This document shows positions 1 through 9,000 of a DNA stretch of 64,000 bases, piece after piece. Positions within the stretch are counted from its first letter, which is position 1; every line of letters starts with the position of its first letter. The notes below the pieces were generated by a model. It worked only from the letters and a program-made list of their open reading frames with translations, had not been told where the DNA came from and ran no database searches. The stretch comes from Paenibacillus eucommiae (GTDB taxonomy: Bacteria; Bacillota; Bacilli; Paenibacillales; NBRC-103111). The stretch is from positions 186,001 through 250,000 of the forward strand of contig NZ_JAGGLB010000001.1 of assembly GCF_017874215.1 (NCBI RefSeq), in the 5' to 3' direction. Both the position numbers and the translations under genes were made by a program.

Positions 1-1635
1 GGGGTGTTCACTCACTACCACACCCGCATTTCTCCTTGTCCCCAAGTTGTCATACAGCCCTGACCATGCTTCGGCGCCATCATCCGCGATGATCTGGTAT
101 TCCGTATGCACGGGGATCCAGACCCAATTCACCATATCCTTGTCTTTTAACCATTTCGGAGCGCGCGGCGTATGGACCTTTTCGAATACTAAGTAAGTCT
201 GAGGAATTTCTTCCCCTTTTTCTACACGGATTGGACAATCCTGCAGCATGCCTCTATGCTCTCTTAAGTGATAGTACGCTTCAGATGTCAGAACCGCCCC
301 CTTATTTAGCCAGGACTGGATCTCTTCCTCTGCAAAAGCACTAGCCTCTCTCAGCGAAATCAAGGCTGGACTTGTATCGCTTGGAGCGAGCGGAATGCCA
401 ATTTGAGATAATTGGGCATTGAAAGAAAACCCCGGAATCTTATTTAAATCATAACGCGCAGTAACCTCCGGTTGGGATGGAAAAGGAATTGAAGCCCCCC
501 GCCTTGATTTGCCATGTACAGCGTCCGTGACAGCCTGCAGGTAATGTTTCAATGGGCCAAGCGTTTTCTGAATGTTGCCAGAGACATCATCGAACCCAAA
601 AAACGTATCATTGATGGAAAGCGTTAAATGGCCTCCAATCGTTGCTGTTAGCAAATATAGCTCCAGATTTAAGCCGCGTGCTGATTTGCCGCCGATCGTC
701 CACGGGAAATTCTCGATCTCTGAGCTTAGACGACAAGGCTCTGAAATCATAGAGGCCAGGATATCGAATGAATGGACGCGGCTAAGAAGATCCAGCAAAT
801 TATCATCGGTATACGCGGCTCCCCCTACCCTTACCCAAGGCTCCGCTTGCTTCGGTGTGCGCAGCGCCCGAATTTCGGCATTCAGATCGCGGGCGTTATG
901 CAGAACAGATTCGATGGAATTTGTCATAATCCCCATCACAACCGCTGGATTCACAGCAAAGCAGGCTTCACGAATCTCACTGGCCAGACCGGCAAGCCCT
1001 TCTTCCTGGAACGTTCTCCAATTCGAGCGCAGCGCGATTTCAGCTTCGGTACATGTCTGTGGAGACTTAAGCAGCAACTCCATGATTTTCTCTTTACTGT
1101 AAGCTTGACCTGTCCGTTCTTCAAAAGCTTGCATATGCAGCTCGCAAAAGCATTGGAAGGTCTCTGTCCCTGAGCGCCCGGCCAAGCGAAAATCGTCATC
1201 GATCCACATGGCATCAATATCGAGCCCGGCAAATAGCGCATAGGCTTCCCTCATATAGGAACGAAAATCCGGGCATAACGGACATGGACAGCCCGTTGGC
1301 CGATTGCCGTACCCATCCATAATCGTGGTAAATTTCTCAGCGTGCGGTTCGGGCAGCAATTGACCATGACCGATTGTCGTATAATAGTTAATCTGCGGAC
1401 TCATGCCTGCTTCACGTACCTCAGCAAACCGCTTTGCGAATATAGGAAGGCGTTCCCGCAGACTTTGCAGATCCGGATGATTCGCCTCAATATGCAAATT
1501 AAAAGGCATGATCGCATCTGCACGGATCGCCTTGGCATACGCCATGAATGGATTCCACAGTTCATCGTCTCGTACCATCTGATAGCCCGGGCGTAAAATA
1601 TATTGTACTTTTGCAGGATAATTTCCCATTGTCAT
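1..1635 (-). CDS. TIM-barrel glycoside hydrolase-like protein, 3' end outside window
   Basis: An open frame starts at ATG 1635 (a second ATG follows at 1629) and runs without a stop through the left edge, giving at least 545 residues. The start is supported by AAGGGGAG about 7 nt upstream. There is no signal peptide, so it should be cytoplasmic. The N-terminal half reads like a (beta/alpha)8 hydrolase: an early Asn-His-Ile-Glu segment near residue 49, a Cys-Pro-Cys-Pro-Leu-Cys cluster near residue 115, Trp-Ile-Asp-Asp-Asp near residue 140 at the end of a strand, and a Cys-Phe-Cys segment near residue 156, as in GH42-like and other clan A enzymes. I cannot assign a family. It lies 36 nt downstream of the ceramidase-like gene and probably shares its transcript. 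A role in cleaving imported oligosaccharides is inference. Confidence 0.7.
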   Translation of the reverse strand, partial: MTMGNYPAKVQYILRPGYQMVRDDELWNPFMAYAKAIRADAIMPFNLHIEANHPDLQSLRERLPIFAKRFAEVREAGMSPQINYYTTIGHGQLLPEPHAEKFTTIMDGYGNRPTGCPCPLCPDFRSYMREAYALFAGLDIDAMWIDDDFRLAGRSGTETFQCFCELHMQAFEERTGQAYSKEKIMELLLKSPQTCTEAEIALRSNWRTFQEEGLAGLASEIREACFAVNPAVVMGIMTNSIESVLHNARDLNAEIRALRTPKQAEPWVRVGGAAYTDDNLLDLLSRVHSFDILASMISEPCRLSSEIENFPWTIGGKSARGLNLELYLLTATIGGHLTLSINDTFFGFDDVSGNIQKTLGPLKHYLQAVTDAVHGKSRRGASIPFPSQPEVTARYDLNKIPGFSFNAQLSQIGIPLAPSDTSPALISLREASAFAEEEIQSWLNKGAVLTSEAYYHLREHRGMLQDCPIRVEKGEEIPQTYLVFEKVHTPRAPKWLKDKDMVNWVWIPVHTEYQIIADDGAEAWSGLYDNLGTRRNAGVVVSEHP

Positions 1636-1671
1636 TGTTATACTCCCCTTCGTTCTAACTTTGCTTAAGCC

Positions 1672-3090
1672 CTATTCCTCACTCCAAAGTGATTGAATCA
1701 TCTCAACGGTGTAGTCGACCAGCGCCTGACCGCCTTCGGCTCCCACATACCCGCTGAATACTTGTGTGCTGTAGCCCCCAGTAGCAATCGCTTCAGCGGA
1801 TGGAAGATATCCGTCGTTACCGCACGCCAGTTGGGCAATAAAGGTCTGCTTGGCAGCACTTCTCGCTTTAATTTGCAAGCCAAATTCCGTAAACAATTCG
1901 AACGGATTCGTTGCGAACGCAACGTCTCCAAGACGCAGCACATGCAGCTCCATCGGGAAAGAAGAGGTTCTCTGCATATGTTCATAACGGTCTACGATCG
2001 CATAGTAATTAAATATGTTTCTTTGCCGGTTGAAATCCAGGGATGTAAAATAAGCAACCGAATCCTCCGCTCGCTCCAATTGTTCTTGAAAGCCGCTTAA
2101 TTCCTGCTTGGCCAATTCAACTTCAGATTTCACTACTTTTCTCAGCGGCAGATTGATTTGTTTATAGGCATGCTTGAACATAGGTGTGGTTTGAATCTGT
2201 TCTCTCGCCACTTCCAGCCCATCTTCCAAGGTCCTTAGCAAAGTTTTGGTTAACTGACGAAGCTCTTTGTCAGGTTGATATCCACGGTGATGCTTCGTGA
2301 GGGTATCACGGGGTGCCAAATCGCCGGCTGCGCTAATCATGCCAAGAACATGAACATTAGGATCCCACTGCGCAGCGATCATGCTTCTTAATTCGCCGAA
2401 ATAATCAGCAGATATATCGGAGATGCCCTCCATGACTTGTGCGGTACATGCAGCACTAAATAGAACGCCCGTTAATTCACGATTGGCATTCCAAGTAAAC
2501 AGCATTTCCACGCGAGGATCCTCAGGTCCTCCTATTCCGCGGAAATGAACGGTATTCACATTACCGTACATGGCAGCAGTTCCATCATCATAAACCACTC
2601 TACGATTAAGACCAAGCACCGCATACCCTTGTGTCGTACTGATGCCTCCAGCTGTCCGCCCTTCCCATGCTTCCTTCACAGCTTCAGCGATTCTCTCAAT
2701 GGCAAAATCTGAATATTGTTCAGGAGTCATAACATTCGTATGCGTTTTGTGATAACCGAGATTGGGAAAACGTGTTGTTTCCTCAACAAGAAGAGGTCCC
2801 GTATGTGTGTGTGACGCGTTCAGGATGACATGCTCCGGATCCAGACCAGGTACGCTTTGTTTGACTTTTGCCCGGACACCATCTCTAATATGCGTATCGA
2901 TCCCAATCAGATCGCAGCTTACAAGTACAGTCCCTTTCCCCTCCGCTTCAGCGCCTTCCAAAGCCATTGCTGTAGCAAACAACGGATCCCGCACATGATC
3001 TGTAATTCTTTCATGGAACTGTCCCGCCAAAGATATTGGCTTTTCAGGTGTTATGCTTTTGGAGCTCCAACCTATTTTAATCGTGTCCAT
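1672..3090 (-). CDS. Neutral/alkaline ceramidase-like hydrolase
   Basis: A 472-residue protein without a signal peptide. It shows the hallmark Asn-Ala-Ser-His-Thr-His-Thr-Gly-Pro zinc-binding motif of the neutral/alkaline non-lysosomal ceramidase N-terminal domain (PF04734) near residue 92, an Asp-Leu-Ile-Gly segment before it, and the late Cys-Gly-Asn-Asp-Gly-Tyr-Leu-Pro motif near residue 425. True neutral ceramidases are about 700 residues and secreted. Short cytosolic homologues like this are common in Paenibacillus carbohydrate loci, and their substrate is unknown, so de-N-acylation or amide hydrolysis of a sugar conjugate is only a guess. GAGG lies about 12 nt before ATG 3090. The gene sits 32 nt downstream of the GNAT gene. 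A paralogue is encoded at 13697-14983. Confidence 0.82.
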   Translation of the reverse strand: MDTIKIGWSSKSITPEKPISLAGQFHERITDHVRDPLFATAMALEGAEAEGKGTVLVSCDLIGIDTHIRDGVRAKVKQSVPGLDPEHVILNASHTHTGPLLVEETTRFPNLGYHKTHTNVMTPEQYSDFAIERIAEAVKEAWEGRTAGGISTTQGYAVLGLNRRVVYDDGTAAMYGNVNTVHFRGIGGPEDPRVEMLFTWNANRELTGVLFSAACTAQVMEGISDISADYFGELRSMIAAQWDPNVHVLGMISAAGDLAPRDTLTKHHRGYQPDKELRQLTKTLLRTLEDGLEVAREQIQTTPMFKHAYKQINLPLRKVVKSEVELAKQELSGFQEQLERAEDSVAYFTSLDFNRQRNIFNYYAIVDRYEHMQRTSSFPMELHVLRLGDVAFATNPFELFTEFGLQIKARSAAKQTFIAQLACGNDGYLPSAEAIATGGYSTQVFSGYVGAEGGQALVDYTVEMIQSLWSEE

Positions 3091-3122
3091 TAATTTATAG
3101 CCTCACTTTCATTAATATATAT

Positions 3123-4022
3123 CTATTTTAGATGAAGCCTCATCAACTGCTCCTCATAATCCACGGTAAAACCTACTTCCGCTAGAGCATCTATCGCCGC
3201 CTGATTCGTAGATCGGAGATAATGGGCTACGCGCCTCACCGGGACGTCAAAAGGTCCGTAAACCTGGGCCAGCATATAGCGAACAACATCACTGCCATCC
3301 TCACGCTTCGGATTCGCTTCACAATGATACAAAGTTATGCCAGACAATTCGCCTGATTTCGTAAAACTTCTAATAAACAGAGAATAGCCAGCGACCTCCC
3401 CACTCCGGTCATAGACAATGAGCGACTGGGCTCCTGCCGTCAAATTAAACCAATTCATCATCCATGCTGATTGTTCCAAATAAAAAGGCAGTCTGCTTAC
3501 GTCCTCCGGGATTCCATACACATTTAAATAATCATCAAACCTCGAGCGTTGAAAAGGTACTTGTTCAAATGCCCCGTTACGAACCAAGACAGGCAAACTG
3601 TGGATGCTCTGAAATCCCGCTCTGATATAAGCAGAAATCGCATTCGAATTTTCAGTCCTTACCTCCAGAGTAATCATATCTACATCCGCTTCCCGCAATC
3701 GCGCAATCGCTTCCTGTAACAGAATCTTGGCGATGCCCCTACCGCGAAAGAGAGGATTAACACCCGTACCGCCATTCCATGCTGTCTTCACTCCGTGGAC
3801 ATTCTTCAGACCGATAAAAACAAAACCCGCAGGCACCCCGTCAATATACGCCGCAACGGATAAATTAGGTTTGATACTGCACGCTCCCAAATGATTTACC
3901 GTCTGCTCAACTCCCCGGGTCATATCGTTAAAGTACTCCTGAAAACCTACGTTCCATAATTCGTTAATTTGATCAAGGGTGCACTCATTAAGGCTTTTAA
4001 TTTGCACTTCTTCTACAGACAT
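3123..4022 (-). CDS. GNAT family N-acetyltransferase (two-domain)
   Basis: A 299-residue protein. Residues about 1-165 form a complete GNAT fold, with the acetyl-CoA-binding signature Phe-Arg-Gly-Arg-Gly-Ile-Ala near residue 92 and a Leu-Glu-Val segment in the next strand. The C-terminal half resembles a second, degenerate GNAT-like domain without a clear CoA loop. The start at 4022 has GGAGGG 5 nt upstream. It is the first gene of a leftward unit with the ceramidase-like gene and the truncated hydrolase-like gene. It is clearly paralogous to the protein at 12631-13527: both begin with a Val-Gln-Ile-Lys-Ser-Leu segment and share Lys-Thr-Ala-Trp-Asn-Gly-Gly-Thr-Gly-Val. The acceptor is unknown; acetylation of an amino sugar or amine released by its neighbours is inference. 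Confidence 0.85.
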   Translation of the reverse strand: MSVEEVQIKSLNECTLDQINELWNVGFQEYFNDMTRGVEQTVNHLGACSIKPNLSVAAYIDGVPAGFVFIGLKNVHGVKTAWNGGTGVNPLFRGRGIAKILLQEAIARLREADVDMITLEVRTENSNAISAYIRAGFQSIHSLPVLVRNGAFEQVPFQRSRFDDYLNVYGIPEDVSRLPFYLEQSAWMMNWFNLTAGAQSLIVYDRSGEVAGYSLFIRSFTKSGELSGITLYHCEANPKREDGSDVVRYMLAQVYGPFDVPVRRVAHYLRSTNQAAIDALAEVGFTVDYEEQLMRLHLK

Positions 4023-4289
4023 TGTATCCCTCCAATTGGTCCTTCTAATAAGTATGGTGACGCTGCCAAATGATTAGGATCCTGCTTCTTGGATGACAAC
4101 AAATATTATTACGAGATCATTATACGTCCGGGTTGTTTGATTGTCAACAATCCTTTTGTAGAGTCCTTTTTTGGGCAAAAAGCCTCACTCACTCGGCAAA
4201 CATTCCTTTTTACTGTGCAAGTTTGGATCAAGTTGCACTTTGACTTGGGTGCATGGCAAGAAAAGGCACTGGGGGTGTAGGGCTACTAC

Positions 4290-4366
4290 TTTAGCGATGT
4301 TTTTCATCGTTAAATGTACAAGGTCGTCTCCACCAACTTACTTTAACGATGAAAAATATCGTTAAG
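4290..4366. repeat. Dispersed palindrome repeat, copy A (two hairpins)
   Basis: Two inverted repeats, at 4290-4314 and 4342-4366, have arms of the type TTTAACGATG / CATCGTTAAA around a 5-nt loop. A spacer containing GGTCGTCTCCA and CTTAC separates them, and the tail GTGGAACACACGC follows. The arms, spacer and tail recur at 10950-11137, 25391-25528, 27619-27693 and 57418-57492. The rest of the 4023-4461 spacer holds the promoter region of the GNAT gene and a terminator. Confidence 0.9.
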
Positions 4367-4379
4367 TGGAACACACGCG

Positions 4380-4416
4380 AAAAAAATGGCCAATGCCAGC
4401 AATCGACATTGACCAT
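4380..4416 (-). terminator. Rho-independent terminator of the SLH/DUF4838 gene
   Basis: Read on the minus strand, ATGGTCAATG pairs with CATTGGCCAT (one G-U pair) around an 11-nt loop and is followed by a run of seven to eight T. It lies about 45 nt downstream of the stop codon at 4462. Confidence 0.85.
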
Positions 4417-4461
4417 TCGGAAAAATACCCTTTTACCCTTCATACAAGCTAATAAATCAGA

Positions 4462-6040
4462 TCAGTCTACTCTGATGATTTGAGCATCATCCATATATAC
4501 AACTTCCTGACCTGTGAAGCCGCTCAGATCCATCCCTATCCTGATTTTGCTAACTGGCGTCCCGTTTATATTTGCCGGAATATGCGTATTCAAAATCAGC
4601 TTAAACCAGCTGCCACCACTGTCTACGGATGTTGCAAAGCCGCTTTTGGGTGTATCCAGCACGTTACCCTCCGCATCCATGAGGTTGATAAAGAGCTGTG
4701 CTGCTCCATTCGTCTGTACCTCTTGCGGAAAATACACATACGCCGATAATTCATGTTGTCCATGCTGGGTCATCGGCATTTCCTGAACTAACCAGCCCTG
4801 AACGGTTCCAACAGCTTTCAGGCTGGAATTACCGCTTCTTGCCTGCTCATTGCTGCGCAGTATTGTCGCATTCCAATACATCCATGGCACAGCATCTTCT
4901 CTGCCTGCAAAGCCGATTTCAAACGAGGGATTCAAGTTTAATGGTGCCTGCGCATCCGCTGCCACGACCACATTCGAGCTGTCCATCGAAGCCCCATTGT
5001 TGTAGGAAACCCCATACACAACACTTTGTTGGACAGTTGCCGCAGCAACAGCCGGCACGGTTAAGGTCGCGGTTTTCGTTGTTGCATCCCAGTTGACCGC
5101 ATTAGGATGCACTTCCTGCGCAGCTGCCCCATTGACGAACGGCTGCACTTTAAAGTCCGCTGCAGTCGGTATAGCCATAGGAGCATGACTCAGCTTCGCA
5201 TAAATCACACCATTCTCAGCTGTCACCTCTGAGAGTGAAGCTTCCCCCGCCTCACTTACTTTGATAAGCTGAGCATCATCGATATACACGACCTCCTGAC
5301 CAGCGAAACCGCTCAGACTTACACCGATTCTGACTTTATTTACCGGTGTTCTATTGATAGCTGCCGGAATGTCAGTATTCAAGCTCAGCCGCACCCAACT
5401 GCCGTTGCTATCCGTGTAAATTGCGGTCCCGCTTTTTGGAGTATCCAGCACATTGCCGTCAGCATCCATCAGATTGATAAAGAGCTGTGCCGCACCATTC
5501 GTCTGCACCCCTTGCGGAAAATACACATACGCCGATAATTCATGCTGTCCATGCTGGGTCATTGCCATTTCCTGAACTAACCAGCCCTCGACGGTTCCAA
5601 CAGCTTTCGTGCTGGAATTCCCGCTTTTGGCCTGCTCATTGCTGCGCATAATTGTCGCATTCCAATACATCCACGGCACAGCATCTTCTCTGCCTGCATA
5701 GCCGATTTCAAACGAGGGATTAAAGTTTAATGGCGCCTGCGCATCCGCTGCCACGACCACATTCGAGCTATCCATGGAAGTCCCATTGTTGTAAGAAACC
5801 CCATACACAATACTCTGTTGGACAGTTGCCACAGCAACAGCCGGCACGGTTAATGTCGCCGTTTGCGTTGCTGCATCCCAAGTGACCGCATTAGGGTGCA
5901 CTTCCTGCGCAGCTACCCCATTGACGAGCGGCTTCACCGTAAAATCTGCCACTGTCGGAATCACAGCAGGCTCATGACTCAACTTGGCATGAATCATACC
6001 ATTCTCTGCCGTCACTGCGCTGAGCACGGCCTCATCAGCG
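4462..6040 (-). repeat. Tandem duplication of X2-CBM module inside the SLH protein
   Basis: The last two modules of the surface protein, each about 260 codons, are near-copies in both protein and DNA. The same phrases recur in order, for example WMYWNATI, GQHELSAYVYFPQ and NGAAQLFINLMDA. The third, N-terminal copy (about 8240-8990) is more diverged. Confidence 0.9.
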
Positions 6041-9000
6041 CTCCATTCGCGCAGTGTAAAATCATCTACAAACACCGATCCTGTCCCCACATCCTTATAA
6101 ACAACAATGGTCGCATGGGAGAATTGAGCAGGTGCTGTAAACCTGATCACATATTTTTTGTAGGCATCCGAATCAACCGCAACACGGTCTCCCTTCAGCC
6201 CAATGCCTGGAACATCCCAATAGTTGATGCCGACCAAGTTTAATTCCGTGCCCGTACGTTTGCCATAAAACGAAATTTCATAGGTTTTGCCTGCCTCTAT
6301 AAATACCGTCTGCTCCCGGCTGCTCGTACTTACCTTTAGCGCTTTGGTGCCGCTATGCGCTTCATCGGTCAGCTCCGCCCGCGTATCCGGCCAATCAAAC
6401 CAACCGTTCATCCCATCCTCAAATCCGGGATTTCTGACCCCTGTTCCATAGGATGCCGATAACACATTGTTCATAAATTCCCGAATCCTCAAAGATGAGG
6501 AGGACATGGCGAGGTCATCGACTCTCGCTTGAACTGCATCCCCAGGATGGGCAGCTATCCATCTGGCCATCAACCAGAGCTCATCGTTGGACATCACATT
6601 CCAATTAATGGGGGCCACTGCGATTTCCAGGGCAACATTAGCGGCAATTTGGTCAAAAATCCGGAAGCGCTCCTCCATCAGCTCCAGCCGCTGCACATAA
6701 TTATCCAATAGCGTCATAGCTTCCGCCACATTCCCTGGGGCAGTCACTTCTTCGTTATATTTGGGATAGCTTAAATAAGACGCTTCGTAAAAGCTAAACA
6801 ATTGCAGTAAATCCTCAGCCCGTTTCCTTTGCTTCGGCGTCCCCGCCTTGTCTACAACGGATTCAAGAAGCCTTCGGCTTTCAGTGATATCAGCGGCAGA
6901 GACGTCTTTTAAATAGGTGGGCACATACAATGGCATAAAATTAGCTCGTGGCAGGCTGTACCTCCAAGTCGTATACCAGCTGCTTGCCAGCACATCTTCT
7001 TCCCAGAATTCCTGCCAAATTTGATAATAAGCTCGCAGGTCCGATTTCGCCGCTGATCCAACTGCCCGCTCATACCATTCATCCAGCAGCGCGTCTTCGT
7101 CCTGGAACGGATTCCACTGCAGCTTGGCAGAAAGCCAAGGCTTGGGACCCTCCCCAAAGTTCGGGTACAATTCACTATAATAGGCTGCGGCTCCGCTTTC
7201 CGCTGCATAGCGGTAATTATCGGCCATCACATGAAAGTAGGTTCTTGGCATCAGATAAGGCGAGCCGTATAAATATTCATAAAAAGCTATCGTTGCTCCG
7301 GTGTGCTCCCATGCTTCTGTCAGCGAATGTCCGGCATTACGCAAATCCGGGTCCACCCAGGACAAGCGCTCATCCGTAATGTAGACGACTACGCGGGGAT
7401 CAATTTGAATACCGGATGGCGGGTCATACACATTGTAATAAGCATAGGTTCCCAAAAGTTTATCCGGATGCTCCGCAAACACCCCTTCTGCCACTTCATT
7501 GACCCACGTAAAAAAGATGTTGGACATATCCACCATGCCGATGGAATTCAGCTTATTCGGATAATTAGGATGCGACGGATTGGCTTCACAAAAGTTAGTT
7601 GTATCATTTATACCAATGGAATAGGATTTCTCATCCGGGTTCGCTTCGAAATAAGCGTTGATATTTTGGATCGCCTCCTCTACAATACCTTCCGCTGTAA
7701 AACACGGCTGCCAGCCATGATCAAGCTCCAAATCCGCTCCTTGCGGATAAAATTGCGGGTGCGTATCTTTGTATATTTTCGGCGGAAATAAATTGAAAAA
7801 ATTATGGGCAAACTGCACTTCACCGTGCATTCGATTGTTTCTTTTCCATGCTTCATGAGCCCAGTTGCCCAAATTCTCGAATGCCCGGGAAAAAAATGCC
7901 GGCTCCTGGCGTACCTGATCATTTGCAGGTATGGCCAGACTCGTATGTACGGGAACATCCTCCCAGTCATCCCCTGGCATCAGCCAACGAACTCCCACAT
8001 AACGCTCCAGAAATTCATTGACGCCAAATTCTGTCCCCCACGAGGTCGGTCCGGCAATCGTAATGCCCCCGCCTACTTGTTGAATCACAAAACCATCGTT
8101 ATCCATCCCATCCAGCAGCTCCGCCTGCTCCTGGACAGTCAGGCCTTCTTTGCCCACATAAATTTGTGTTTTCGCCTGATCATGCCCCTCACCGTTGTTT
8201 TGGTCAGCTACCTCACCCTTGCCAGCGTAATCATATCCTGGATTCACTTTGATGAGCTGAACATCATCGATATACACAGCTTCTTGAGCTGCAAAGCCAT
8301 TTAGATCAACCCCAATTCTAATTTTACGAACGGGCCTTCCATCTATAGCTGCCGGAATATCGGTGCTCAAATTTAGTTTTACCCAACTGCCATTGCTGTC
8401 TGAGGATAGGACGGATCCGCTCACCGGGGTACCCAGTACAGCATCATCCGTACCCAAGAGATTTATAAACAGCCTGGCACTGCCGTTCGTCTGCATCCCC
8501 TGCGGAAAATAAAGGTACGCCGATAAATCGTGTTGGCCATACTGTGTCATCGCAATTTCCTGCACTAGCCAGCCTTGAGCGCTTCCAGTGGCTTTTAGGC
8601 TGAAGCTGCCGCTTCTTACTTGCTCATTGCTGCGCTTCATAGCTGCACTCCAATACATCCAGGGCGCGGTCTCTCCAACACCCGCATAACCAATTTCAAA
8701 CGATCCGTTTAAATTCAATGGCGCCTGTGCATCTGCTGCAATAATTACATTGTGGCTGTGCATCGCAGCGCCCTGTCGATATCGGATGGCGTAAGAAACA
8801 CTCTGCTGGATGGTAGCAGGTTCAACAGCAGGCACCGCTAGTATAGCTGTAAGGTTTGCCGCATCCCACACTACGGAGCTGGGGCGTGCGATCGAAGCTT
8901 TGACACCATCTGCAATCGGCTGAACAGTGAAATCTTCTTTTACCGGTACCGTGTCAGGCTCATTGGCAAATTGAATTTGAACGCTGCCATTTTCCGCTAT

